NCBI GenBank assembly: GCA_016702645.1
Contig: JADJDP010000027.1
Location: forward strand, 1 to 42,209
Origin: Flavobacteriales bacterium
GTDB lineage: Bacteria; Bacteroidota; Bacteroidia; Flavobacteriales_F; PHOS-HE28
Direction of reading: 5' to 3'
DNA length: 42,209 nt
In this document: positions 1 through 8,298 of the stretch, piece by piece
Layout of the letters: each line of letters begins with the position of its first letter
Position numbering within the stretch: position 1 is the first letter of the stretch
Translations under genes and position numbers: made by a program
The notes under the pieces: generated by a model
Told to the model about the DNA's origin: nothing
What the model saw: the letters and a program-made list of their open reading frames with translations, nothing else
Databases searched by the model: none

Positions 1-2
1 AG

Positions 3-278
3 CTTGCCGAGATAGAGCACTTTGCACGCCAATGCCTTGCGCACCACAACGCTGTCGCGCTGGCGATCACGAACGCAACAGGCAACGTTGAACTTGCGCT
101 GGTGGTGGAGTCCGAACGAGTACTGGACACACAACAACTGCTCTCCCACCTGCGAACGAAGCTGCCGTCGTACATGATACCCTCGGTGGTCCGCTACGTT
201 CCGTCCTTCCCGCTGAACAGCAACGGCAAGACCGACCGCAAGTCCTTGATGCAGGAACTGGCACCTACGGCGCAATGA
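3..278 (+). CDS. C-terminal end of an AMP-forming adenylation enzyme (DltA/NRPS A-domain like), partial
   Basis: Only the last 91 residues lie in the window; the gene starts before base 1. The tail has the classic end of acyl/aminoacyl-adenylating enzymes: LPSYMIPS (about residues 52-59) and the A10 motif LNSNGKTDRK, whose lysine contacts the adenylate. Such enzymes activate an amino or carboxylic acid with ATP and load it on the phosphopantetheine arm of a carrier protein. An acyl carrier protein gene lies 660 bases downstream, which fits a DltA-like loading role. The stop overlaps the next start as ATGA (275-278), so the two are translationally coupled. The substrate cannot be read from this fragment. 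Confidence 0.85.
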   Translation, partial: LAEIEHFARQCLAHHNAVALAITNATGNVELALVVESERVLDTQQLLSHLRTKLPSYMIPSVVRYVPSFPLNSNGKTDRKSLMQELAPTAQ

Positions 279-935
279 AAGGGGAATACATGATCCGTCC
301 AGCTGCGGCCGGTGATATCCCTTTCCTGGCCGACGCCATCATGGGCGCTGAGGCAAGTGGTACCGACAAGCCGGGAATGGCCATGTTGTTCGACTTTTCA
401 CTTGAACGAGCCAGGGAGTTGGTCCTTGCGATGCTCGAAGAAGAGATAGATGGATGCGAACTCTCTGTGAGCAGCTTCCTGGTGGCCGATACCGGGAACG
501 GACCGGTAGCGCCCGTGGCTCGGATGGGTGGAGGGAATGACCGATGACATGCCTTCAAGCTTGTTGAAGTCGAACCTGATCGGTTTCACGTTCCCGCCCG
601 AGCCTCGCCCTGCTGCGCACCAGGAGGACGTTATCGCCGGGATGCAGATGGAACGTGAAGCCGGAACTCTCCAGATCGAATACGTTTACACAATGCCGGA
701 CCATCGGGGACACGGGCTCGCCGGTCGTGCTATCGAACGACACGTTCTGCACTCCATAACGGCCGGGGTGCGCAAGGCGCAGGTACAGGTCTTCACCAAC
801 AACAAGTCCGCCATCAAGGCTTACGAACGTGCGGGTTTCGCGGCCGTTCGCAGTTTCCGCTCGCCGCACCCGGATGTGCTACGTTACCTGCCTTGGAACG
901 AGAAGCTATTGATGGAGCGAACGATCATTTCTTAA
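275..935 (+). pseudogene. GNAT-family N-acetyltransferase, one frameshift
   Basis: Two overlapping frames together make one acetyltransferase of about 220 residues. The first half starts at the ATG at 275 (MIRPAAAGDIPFLADAI) and goes out of frame near 505-527; the second continues as WVEGMTDDMPSSLLKSN and carries the GNAT acetyl-CoA loop MPDHRGHGLAGRAIERH and the NKSAIKAYERAGF C-terminal motif. One extra base around 515-517 accounts for the break, and removing it gives a continuous typical protein. It may be an assembly error or a real mutation. It lies between the adenylation enzyme and the acyl carrier protein in one tight operon, so it may act on the same sugar or acyl product; that role is inference. 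Confidence 0.75.
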
Positions 936-939
936 CGAC

Positions 940-1185
940 ATGGAACGCACAGCGATAATCGAACGGATCCGCACCATCGTGACCAACGTGGTGGGCCATG
1001 GCAACTTCGAGATGAGGGATGACCTGGTAGCGGCGGACGTTGCAGGCTGGGACTCGCTCACGCACATGACGATCATCACCCAACTGGAAGCCGGCTTCGG
1101 GGTGAGGTTCAAGCTGCGCGAGGTGAACAAGCTCAAGAACATGGGCTCACTGGTCGAACTGGTGGCCTCGAAGGTGGCAAGCTGA
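940..1185 (+). CDS. Acyl carrier protein
   Basis: An intact 81-residue carrier protein of the usual length. The GWDSLTHM motif contains the serine (Ser39) expected to take the 4'-phosphopantetheine arm. It starts 4 bases after the GNAT stop and is followed 11 bases later by the MBOAT start, so all are probably one transcript. By analogy with DltC it would accept the activated acyl or aminoacyl group from the upstream adenylation enzyme and hand it to the membrane acyltransferase. It is not the fatty-acid-synthesis AcpP type, because the sequence around the serine is divergent and the context is an O-acylation cassette. Confidence 0.9.
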   Translation: MERTAIIERIRTIVTNVVGHGNFEMRDDLVAADVAGWDSLTHMTIITQLEAGFGVRFKLREVNKLKNMGSLVELVASKVAS

Positions 1186-1196
1186 AGATCGGCTCC

Positions 1197-2624
1197 ATGC
1201 TTTTCGTCTCCTCGGAATTCGTGCTCTTTCTTACGGCCGTCTTCGGCTTGTATTGAGCGTGGCGAGGAGGTCCGGCCAGGCCCAGAACGTCGTGCTATGC
1301 ATCGCTGGCATCTATTTCTACGGCCGCGTGGACCTGCGTTTCATGGCCTGCTCCTGCTGAGCGCCGCGATCAACTACGGGCTTGGGCACCTGATGGCCCG
1401 CACTCCATCCGACGGCAACAGGAAATGGATGCTCCAGAGCGGGCATCGCGTTCAACATTGGTCTGCTGGCCTACTTCAAGTACTTCGAGTTCTTCGTGAA
1501 CAGCTTCATCGACCTGTTCAACATGTTCGGCTCTCAAATGGCGCACCTGGGTCTGGAGGTCGCGCTTCCGCTGGGCATCAGCTTCTATACCTTCCAGATG
1601 CTCGGCTACCTGATCGATGTGCGGAACGAGGACATCGAACCATCTCGCGATCCCCTCTCGTTCGCCACCTACGTGTTCTTCTTCCCCAAGCTCTTCGCCG
1701 GCCCCGTGGAGCGGGCACAGCACTTTCTGCCCCAGATCGCGGACAGGCGCGTGTTCAACAGGGCGCTCGCCGTGGACGGAAGCCGACAATTCCTGTGGGG
1801 CATGTTCGCCAAGGTGGTGCTCGCCGAGAACTGCGGGCACTATGTGGATGAGATCTTCGACAACCACCAGCAGGAGGAAGGGAGTACCATCCTGGTTGGC
1901 GCCTGCCTTTACATGGTGCAGCTCTATTGTGATTTCTCCGGCTACTCCAACATGGCCATTGGTGCTGGAAAGTTGTTCGGCGTCACCATGCGCACGAATT
2001 TCCGGTATCCTCTTCGCTACCAACATCGGCGACTTTTGGCGAAGGTGGCACGTGTCGTTGACCTCCTGGATGATGGACTATCTGTTCACACCCTTGTCCT
2101 TCGCTTTCCGCGATAAGGAAAGTGGGGGACCCTGATGGCAGTATCCGTCACTTTCATGGTCGTCAGGATCGGCACGGTGCCAACTGGACCTTCATCCTTT
2201 TCGGCGCCCTGCAATGCATCTACTTCTTACCACTGGTCCTGCGGGGCCGGATGCGTACCGAACGAGCCGTTGAACACGCGACGGCTGCCGACGGCGAAGG
2301 CTGCGCTGGGCATGGCGGGCATGTTCATGCTCCTTTCCTTGACCTTCCTGCTGATGCGCGCGGACTCCTGGAACAGGCATGGAGCATGGGGAGCGATCTT
2401 CTCCCGATCGCTGCTCAGCCCTCTTGGATGCTTCCCGCGCTGCTAATCGCGGGCATTGCGGTCTTCTTCGCTTGGGAATGGTCCATGCGCCATAGGGAAC
2501 ATGCCCTCGTGCTGGAGGGTCGCGTTTCGCTAAACCAGTACGCTACGCTGTGTATTATGGTCTGCTATTGCTCGTTGGTTGGAACCTGCGCGTGCAGAAC
2601 GAGTTCATCTACTTCCAGTTTTGA
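1197..2624 (+). pseudogene. MBOAT-family O-acyltransferase (AlgI/DltB-like), many frameshifts
   Basis: The full length of an AlgI-like enzyme (about 475 residues) can be followed, but only by changing frame about nine times (near 1255, 1348, 1440, 2015, 2120, 2170, 2260, 2410 and 2537). Recognisable pieces in order: MLFVSSEFVLFLTAVFGLY start, NVVLCIAGIYFYGRVDLRF, LGISFYTFQMLGYLIDV, FFPKLFAGPVERA, LYCDFSGYSNMAIGAGKLFG, NIGDFWRRWHVSLTSW, the catalytic-histidine segment HGANWTFILFGAL, and the FIYFQF end. The family transfers acyl groups across the membrane to extracellular polymers, here probably from the adjacent acyl carrier protein. Whether the gene is truly decayed or the sequence is poor here cannot be decided from one sequence. 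Confidence 0.8.
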
Positions 2625-2632
2625 CCCCGAGC

Positions 2633-3548
2633 ATGACCTCCTACGTGCGCACGCTTTCACTCTTCCTGTTACCGATCGCATTGGCCCTGATCACATTGGA
2701 AGTCCTCTTCCGCCGGATCCCCGAACGACTATTCCCATAAAGAGCATGAACTTCGAACCAATGGATCTTCGCTCAAGGTTCTTGTGCTGGGTGGCTCGCA
2801 CCTCTACCATGGCATCGACCCGTCCGTATTCCCTTGCCGCGCGTTCAACGCGGCCAACGTTTCCGCAGGGATATGTTCATGACAAGGCCCTTTTGGTTGC
2901 CCACATTGATGAGTTGGACCAACTGGAGTGGTTGATCTTTGCCTGCTTCATACGGTTCGTTGCGGGCCGATCGCCAGGTCCAAGGAGTCTTGGCGATCGA
3001 AGAACTATGTGATATATCACGGCCTGCTCGAGTTTGGAACCGAGCCGAAGCACTTCTTGGAACTCTTGAACAGGCCCCTGCCCGAGATGTGGACAATGGT
3101 CAGCGATTTCCTGCTTCGTGGCACGACAAACCAGCGTTGCGATGAACTGGGCAAGGGCGTGGATCGAGATCCGCCGTTGGATATGGACAAAAACTCCAAG
3201 GAGGCCGTGCGGAGGCATACCTCGGATCGGACGTATCGCGTGGCGACAAACACAGCATCCTTGGAGCATATGATCCAATTGGCTGAACAACGGAACATCA
3301 AAGTCCTGATCGTCACACCTCCTGTATGGGCATCCTATTCCGAAGGCAGCGATTTCGAGCAACTGAACGAACTTACCGGCACTATGGAACATCTTGTTGC
3401 CAACCATGGCAACGTGATGTACAGGAATTACTTCGAGGATCCGGACTTCGTCCGTTCGGATTTCATGGACGGTGATCACTTGGGATCCAGCGGTGCAGTC
3501 AAACTGACGGGGAAGCTGCTGGCTGATGTGACATGCGACCCGAGGTGA
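2633..3548 (+). pseudogene. SGNH/AlgJ-DltD-like partner of the MBOAT, frameshifted
   Basis: Starts 8 bases after the MBOAT stop with a membrane anchor (MTSYVRTLSLFLLPIALAL), then shifts frame several times. Legible pieces: DYSHKEHEL, LVLGGSHLYHGIDP (resembles the SGNH block I Gly-x-Ser), HDKALLVAHIDELDQLEWLIF, then an intact stretch from about 2985 to 3548 that includes VLIVTPPVWASY and the Asp-x-x-His-like DGDHLGSSGA (block V). Proteins of this type sit beside MBOAT enzymes in alginate, Dlt and other O-acylation systems and are thought to complete acyl transfer outside the membrane. The family call is from the motifs and position, and the same doubt about real decay applies. Confidence 0.65.
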
Positions 3549-3772
3549 CGTCGTTTGATGTGCTGTCGGGAGGTGAACGGTCCAAGAGTTCGGTGCGAAG
3601 GCTGCCGCACTGCCCTTGTTCAGGATTTGCAGCGTTCCACCATCGGCTCTCATAATAATGGCCAAAGGAAGAATATTGATCACGCGAAAAGTGCGGTTCT
3701 ACCACCACTGTGCCGCCATTCACATCGGTTCTTTCATGCTTTGCGGGGTCGGCCGCGAACGCCTGTGAAACG

Positions 3773-3780
3773 CACCTTTG
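3773..3780 (+). promoter_or_regulatory. Possible -7 element before fumarylacetoacetase
   Basis: CACCTTTG resembles the Bacteroidota TAnnTTTG -7 box and ends 4 bases before the ATG at 3785 (10 before a second ATG at 3791). It would give a leaderless or nearly leaderless mRNA. The first two bases do not match the consensus, so this is a weak call. Confidence 0.3.
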
Positions 3781-3784
3781 TGCC

Positions 3785-5062
3785 ATGCCCATGTACCCCG
3801 CAGATCCATCGCTCAGCTCCTGGTTACCAATCCCGGGCGGCAGCGACTTCCCCATCCAGAACATCCCTTTCGGCATCTTCTCCGCGCCGGGCCGCCCGAT
3901 GCGACCGGGAACGCGCGTGGGCGATACGGTGGTGGACCTCTTTGTGCTGGCGGAAAGTGACCTGCTGACCAGCACCGGCATTCCGCGCGTGGTGCTGATG
4001 GAGACGAAACTGAACCGGTTGCTGAAGGAAGGTGCCGTTTCCGTGCGCGCCCTTCGCCAACGACTGATCGAACTGCTCAGTGAGGGGAACGCCGAACTCC
4101 GCGACAACGACGCGCTGCGCCAAAAGGCGTTGGTACCCGCAAGCGAAGTGACCATGCATGTGGCCGCACACATCGGTGACTACACCGATTTCTACAGCAG
4201 TCGCCAGCATGCGTACAACGTGGGCTGTATGTTCCGCGATCCTGCGAACGCGCTCTTGCCGAACTGGCTGCACCTACCGGTCGGGTATCACGGTCGTGCT
4301 TCGAGCATATTGGCCACCGAGGTCAACTTCCATCGCCCGTGCGGGCAGTTCAAAACCGCCCCCGATGCACCGCCGGTCTTCGGCCCCACGCGCCAGTTGG
4401 ACTTCGAACTGGAGATGGGTTTTCTCACCTACGATGGCAAACCGATCGGTCAGCGCATCGCCACTGCGGAAGCAGAGGACCACATCTTCGGGCTCGCCCT
4501 CTTCAACGATTGGAGCGCGCGCGACATCCAGGCCTGGGAGTATGTGCCGCTCGGTCCCTTCCTCGGCAAGAACTTCGCTTCATCGATCTCGCCCTGGGTG
4601 GTAACGCTGGATGCATTGGAGCCGTTCCGTGTGCCGGGTCCGGTGCAAGACCCCACGGTGCTCCCCTATCTGCAATACACCGGCAACAAGCACTTTGACA
4701 TCCGGTTGGAAGTGGCGATCCTCACCGCAAGCGGAAGCGAGACCATCATCAGCCACAGCAACTTCAAGCACCTCTATTGGAACATGGCGCAGCAGCTCGC
4801 GCACCATACGGTGAACGGGTGCAATGTGCGCGCCGGTGACCTCATGGCCAGCGGCACCATCAGCGGCGACGCACCGGAGAGCTACGGCAGCATGCTGGAA
4901 CTCGCCTGGAAAGGCACCAAACCCGTAAAGTTGAACGATGGCAGTGAGCGTACCTTCATCCAGGACGGCGACACGGTGATCATGCGCGGCTATTGCGAGA
5001 AGGACGGTCTCCGTATCGGGTTCGGCGAGGTGCGCGCGACGGTGCTGCCCGCGATCGTGTGA
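3785..5062 (+). CDS. fahA: Fumarylacetoacetase
   Basis: Hydrolyses fumarylacetoacetate to fumarate and acetoacetate, the last step of tyrosine/homogentisate breakdown in the cytosol. The 425-residue protein has the usual length and both family parts: an N-terminal beta-barrel region and the catalytic FAH fold. Visible motifs are DYTDFYSSRQHAYNVG (metal ligand Asp135 and catalytic-type His142, matching Asp126/His133 of the mouse enzyme), LPVGYHGRASS, LDFELEMGF (metal-binding glutamates), FNDWSARDIQAWE and LMASGTISG. The ATG at 3785 is chosen over in-frame upstream ATGs because the family begins near here; 3791 is also possible. No other tyrosine-degradation gene is in the window. Confidence 0.95.
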   Translation: MPMYPADPSLSSWLPIPGGSDFPIQNIPFGIFSAPGRPMRPGTRVGDTVVDLFVLAESDLLTSTGIPRVVLMETKLNRLLKEGAVSVRALRQRLIELLSEGNAELRDNDALRQKALVPASEVTMHVAAHIGDYTDFYSSRQHAYNVGCMFRDPANALLPNWLHLPVGYHGRASSILATEVNFHRPCGQFKTAPDAPPVFGPTRQLDFELEMGFLTYDGKPIGQRIATAEAEDHIFGLALFNDWSARDIQAWEYVPLGPFLGKNFASSISPWVVTLDALEPFRVPGPVQDPTVLPYLQYTGNKHFDIRLEVAILTASGSETIISHSNFKHLYWNMAQQLAHHTVNGCNVRAGDLMASGTISGDAPESYGSMLELAWKGTKPVKLNDGSERTFIQDGDTVIMRGYCEKDGLRIGFGEVRATVLPAIV

Positions 5063-5070
5063 CGCCTCCA

Positions 5071-5078
5071 TACCTTTC
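5071..5078 (+). promoter_or_regulatory. -7 promoter element before the relA/spoT gene
   Basis: TACCTTTC matches the Bacteroidota TAnnTTTG -7 pattern except the last base. Transcription would start near 5083-5086, at or beside the ATG at 5085, which favours the second ATG at 5121 as the translation start. Confidence 0.5.
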
Positions 5079-5111
5079 GCAAGGATGAGCACCGCGCCGA
5101 CCGCAGCCACT

Positions 5112-5116
5112 GGAGG
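5112..5116 (+). promoter_or_regulatory. Shine-Dalgarno-like site favouring the ATG at 5121
   Basis: GGAGG lies 4 bases before the ATG at 5121. Shine-Dalgarno sites are rare in this window, so its presence, together with the -7 box at 5071, supports 5121 over 5085 as the start of relA/spoT. Confidence 0.45.
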
Positions 5117-5120
5117 ATCC

Positions 5121-7331
5121 ATGCCCCTGCCGGTGCGTGACCTGGCCTTGGAGCGTGCGGAGATCCTGCTGCGCTACCGCGGCCTCTTGCGCGCCATCAA
5201 GGGACAGCGCACCCCGGAGGACAACCGGATGATCCGCAAAGCCTTCAACATCGCGGTCGAGGCGCACAAGGACCAGCGACGCAAAAGCGGTGAACCCTAC
5301 ATCTATCACCCGATCGCCGTGGCGCGCATTTGCGCGGAGGAGATCGGCCTCGGTGCGACCAGCGTGGTGGCCGCGTTGCTGCACGACACCGTGGAGGACA
5401 CCGACCTCACGCTGGATGATGTGAAGGACCTGTTCGGTCCGACCGTGGCCGCCATCATCGACGGGCTCACCAAGATCAGTGGCCTGCAGTTCGGTACGGA
5501 CAGCATCCAGGCGGAGAACTTCCGCAAAGTGCTCATGACGCTCGCGCAGGATGTGCGTGTGATCCTGGTGAAGCTCGCCGACCGATTGCACAACATGCGC
5601 ACGCTGGACCACCAGCCGCGTGACAAGCAGTTGAAGATCGCGAGCGAAACGCTCTTCCTCTATGCCCCGCTCGCCCATCGCCTGGGCTTGTACAACATCA
5701 AGAGCGAGTTGGAGGACCACGCCCTGCGCTTCAAGGAGCCCGAGACCTATGCCGAGATCAGCCACAAACTGAAAAAGGGCGAGGCCGTACGCAAGCGTTT
5801 CATCAGCCGCTTCGTACTGCCGATCAAGGAAGCCCTGGACCGGGAAGGCTTCGGCTTCGAGATCAAGGGACGGCCCAAGAGCGTGCACAGCATCTACAAC
5901 AAGATGCTGAAGAAGCATGTCACCTTCGAAGAGGTCTACGACGTGTTCGCCATCCGCATCATCGTGGACAGCAAGCAGGAACTGGAGAAGGCCGATTGCT
6001 GGAAGGTGTACAGCATCGTCACCGACTACTACCAGCCGAACCCCGACCGGTTGCGCGACTGGATAAGCCTGCCCAAGGCCAATGGGTATGAAAGCCTGCA
6101 CACCACGGTGATGAGCCCCGGTGGTCGTTGGGTGGAAGTGCAGATCCGCAGCAAGCGCATGGACGAGATCGCGGAGATGGGACTGGCCGCGCACTTCCGC
6201 TACAAGGACGAGCAGGAACACGCCTCCGCCGTGGATGCATGGCTCTCCCGCATCCGGGAAGTGCTCGAGGACCCGAGCACCGACGCAATCGACTTCGTCA
6301 ACGATTTCAAGTTGAACCTCTTCAACGATGAGATCGTGGTGTTCACCCCGAAGGGTGAAATGCGCAACCTTCCATCGGGAAGTACTGCGCTCGATTTCGC
6401 CTTCGACATCCACTCGCAGATCGGCCGCCAGTGCATCGGTGCCAAGGTGAACCACAAGCTCGTGCCGCTCAGTCACGCCTTGAAGAGCGGCGACCAGATC
6501 GAGATCATCACCAGCAAGAAGCAGCAGCCCAAGGAAGACTGGCTCACCTTCGTACGCACCGCCAAGGCCAAGCACCGCATCAAGCAGGCCCTGCGCGAAC
6601 AGAAGAAGAAGCTCGCCGTGGTGGGTCGCGAAGCCTTGCAGCGCCAACTGCGCAAATGGGCCGCCAAGGTGGACGCCACGAACATCAACACCCTGATCGA
6701 ATATTACGGTTCGAGGTCGGCCATGGACCTGTACTACCAGATCGCGCGCGGCAAGCATGTGCTGGAAAGCCTCGCCCATGTGGCCGTCAAGAACGGTAGG
6801 CTGGTGCTGCCCAAGATGAAGCGACCGGCCGACGAGCGGACCTTGGAGGAGGTGGTGGCCGAGATACGCGGTGCCACCACGGGGGCCATGCTCATCGGCG
6901 ACGACCTGCAGAAGATCGACTACCAGCTATCGCCCTGCTGCCACCCCATCGCCGGTGACGACGTGTTCGGTTTCATCACGGTGAACGAGGGTATCAAGAT
7001 CCACCGCGTGAATTGCCCGAACGCCGTGCAGCTCATGAGCAACTTCGCGTACCGCATCGTGAAGGCACGTTGGAAGGGCAAGGACACGGTGGAGTTCCTC
7101 GCGGGCATCAAGTTCAGCGGCATCGACGATGTGGGTCTGGTCAACAAGATCACCACCATCATCAGCCACGAGCACAACGTGAACATGCGGGCGATCAGCT
7201 TCGAGAGCCACGACGGCATCTTCGAGGGCAAGGTGATGGCCTATGTGCATGACACCGATCACTTGAACGCGCTGATCGAAAAACTGAAGCGGGTGCGCGG
7301 CGTGCGCAGTGTGGAGCGGGTGGACCGTTAG
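5121..7331 (+). CDS. spoT: Bifunctional (p)ppGpp synthetase/hydrolase, RelA/SpoT family
   Basis: Makes and degrades the alarmone (p)ppGpp. The protein has 736 residues from the ATG at 5121 (748 from 5085), the normal size. Domains in order: HD hydrolase with an intact HDTVED (residues 88-93) and HPIAVA; synthetase with GRPKSVHSIYNKM, DVFAIRIIV and GYESLHTTV (about 250-350); TGS domain DEIVVFTPKGEM onward (about 400-460); a helical region with a CCHPIAGD zinc-finger-like segment (about 600); and a C-terminal ACT domain (about 655-735). Since the HD motif is intact, hydrolase activity is expected, as for the single long RSH protein typical of Bacteroidota. It stands alone; fur follows after 141 bases. 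Confidence 0.95.
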   Translation: MPLPVRDLALERAEILLRYRGLLRAIKGQRTPEDNRMIRKAFNIAVEAHKDQRRKSGEPYIYHPIAVARICAEEIGLGATSVVAALLHDTVEDTDLTLDDVKDLFGPTVAAIIDGLTKISGLQFGTDSIQAENFRKVLMTLAQDVRVILVKLADRLHNMRTLDHQPRDKQLKIASETLFLYAPLAHRLGLYNIKSELEDHALRFKEPETYAEISHKLKKGEAVRKRFISRFVLPIKEALDREGFGFEIKGRPKSVHSIYNKMLKKHVTFEEVYDVFAIRIIVDSKQELEKADCWKVYSIVTDYYQPNPDRLRDWISLPKANGYESLHTTVMSPGGRWVEVQIRSKRMDEIAEMGLAAHFRYKDEQEHASAVDAWLSRIREVLEDPSTDAIDFVNDFKLNLFNDEIVVFTPKGEMRNLPSGSTALDFAFDIHSQIGRQCIGAKVNHKLVPLSHALKSGDQIEIITSKKQQPKEDWLTFVRTAKAKHRIKQALREQKKKLAVVGREALQRQLRKWAAKVDATNINTLIEYYGSRSAMDLYYQIARGKHVLESLAHVAVKNGRLVLPKMKRPADERTLEEVVAEIRGATTGAMLIGDDLQKIDYQLSPCCHPIAGDDVFGFITVNEGIKIHRVNCPNAVQLMSNFAYRIVKARWKGKDTVEFLAGIKFSGIDDVGLVNKITTIISHEHNVNMRAISFESHDGIFEGKVMAYVHDTDHLNALIEKLKRVRGVRSVERVDR

Positions 7332-7457
7332 CATTGCCGTGGACCCGATCGATCCGGGATCCACTCCAAGAGCCCATCTCGTTCCCGGAGATCCGTGTTG
7401 TGGATAAGTGCATGTACCCGCGCTTGTTCAATGCGCCGTGGGTGCCCCCCGGCTAGC

Positions 7458-7465
7458 TAATTTCG
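7458..7465 (+). promoter_or_regulatory. -7 promoter element before fur
   Basis: TAATTTCG fits TAnnTTTG with one change and ends 7 bases before the ATG of fur, so the transcript may be almost leaderless. The 141-base gap between spoT and fur shows nothing else I can name. Confidence 0.5.
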
Positions 7466-7472
7466 CCCGGCG

Positions 7473-7934
7473 ATGGCAGTGGTGGAACAGAACCAGAACG
7501 TCCAGCGGATCTTCACCGAATACCTGGAGAGCAAAGGGCACCGGAAGACACCGGAGCGCTTCGCCATCCTGTCGGAAGTGTACGCGCACGATGGCCACTT
7601 CGACATCGAGCGGCTCTACGGCCGCATGAAAACGAAGAAGTACCGCGTGAGCCGTGCCACGCTGTACAACACCATGGAGCTCCTCCTTGATTGCGAGCTC
7701 GTGCGGCGCCATCGCTTCACCGATACACGATCGTGGTTCGAGAAGGCCCATGCCTACCGCCAGCACGATCACCTGATCTGCGAGCAGTGCGGAAGTGTTT
7801 CGGAGTTCTGCGATCCCCGCATCCAGCAGATCCGCAATACCGTGACCGAGGTCATGGGATTCCGGGTCCATCACCACGCTCTCCACATCCACGGCACCTG
7901 TGCCGCCTGCCAAGCCAACCGCAAAGAACCATGA
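7473..7934 (+). CDS. fur: Fur-family metal/peroxide-responsive transcriptional regulator
   Basis: A 153-residue protein of normal length. The N-terminal winged helix contains the recognition helix SRATLYNTMELL (about 60-71). The dimerisation domain contains HDHLICEQCG with Cys103 and Cys106 and a second CxxC at Cys143/Cys146, the structural zinc site of the family, plus a HxHxH-type segment (VHHHALHIH) near 132-140. Family members repress iron-uptake, zinc or oxidative-stress genes; the sequence alone does not separate Fur from PerR or Zur. The stop overlaps the start of the STAS gene by 4 bases, indicating co-translation with it. Confidence 0.9.
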   Translation: MAVVEQNQNVQRIFTEYLESKGHRKTPERFAILSEVYAHDGHFDIERLYGRMKTKKYRVSRATLYNTMELLLDCELVRRHRFTDTRSWFEKAHAYRQHDHLICEQCGSVSEFCDPRIQQIRNTVTEVMGFRVHHHALHIHGTCAACQANRKEP

Positions 7935-8296
7935 CCGTGACCGAACGCCCCACCTTCGACCTCTCCATCACCGATCAACAAGGCACCAAGGTGTTCCATT
8001 TGAAGGGACGCTTGATGGACCAGCAACAGGCCGATCGCCTCATGACCGCGCTGGACGAAGAGCTCAATGCAGGGCACACCTCCGTGATCCTGGACATGGG
8101 CGAACTCCAGTACATGAACAGCACGGGGCTCAACATCCTCATCAACGTGCTCACCCGCACGCGCAACGCCGGAGGTGATGCGCTCATCGCGAGCGTGAGC
8201 GTGGCCGTGCGACAGCTCTTCGTGGTGACGAAGCTGGACTCGGTCTTCATCATCACCGGCACTGTTGAGGAAGCCGTTGCCAAACTGAAAGGCTGA
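7931..8296 (+). CDS. STAS-domain protein (anti-sigma-factor antagonist type)
   Basis: A 121-residue single STAS domain like SpoIIAA/RsbV. The MNSTGLNIL segment holds the serine (Ser64, followed by Thr65) that is phosphorylated by a partner kinase in such antagonists. The start ATG is inside the fur stop (ATGA), and purA begins 2 bases after its stop, so fur-STAS-purA form a tight unit. No anti-sigma kinase is present in the window, so the partner is unknown. In Bacteroidota similar orphan STAS proteins are common and their roles are mostly undefined. Confidence 0.85.
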   Translation: MTVTERPTFDLSITDQQGTKVFHLKGRLMDQQQADRLMTALDEELNAGHTSVILDMGELQYMNSTGLNILINVLTRTRNAGGDALIASVSVAVRQLFVVTKLDSVFIITGTVEEAVAKLKG

Positions 8297-8298
8297 AC

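Noticed and set aside
505..535. Programmed ribosomal frameshifting in the GNAT gene
   Set aside because: There is no slippery heptamer or following pseudoknot, and similar breaks occur in many unrelated genes, which argues for error or mutation.
3549..3772. A small gene between the SGNH-like gene and fahA
   Set aside because: Short frames exist but none has a recognisable domain, a good start context or a promoter box; I see nothing firm in this gap.
4980..6779. A 599-codon open frame on the minus strand
   Set aside because: It is antisense to the strongly conserved fahA end and spoT; the product is Val/His/Leu-rich with no domain and arises from the codon bias of the plus-strand genes.
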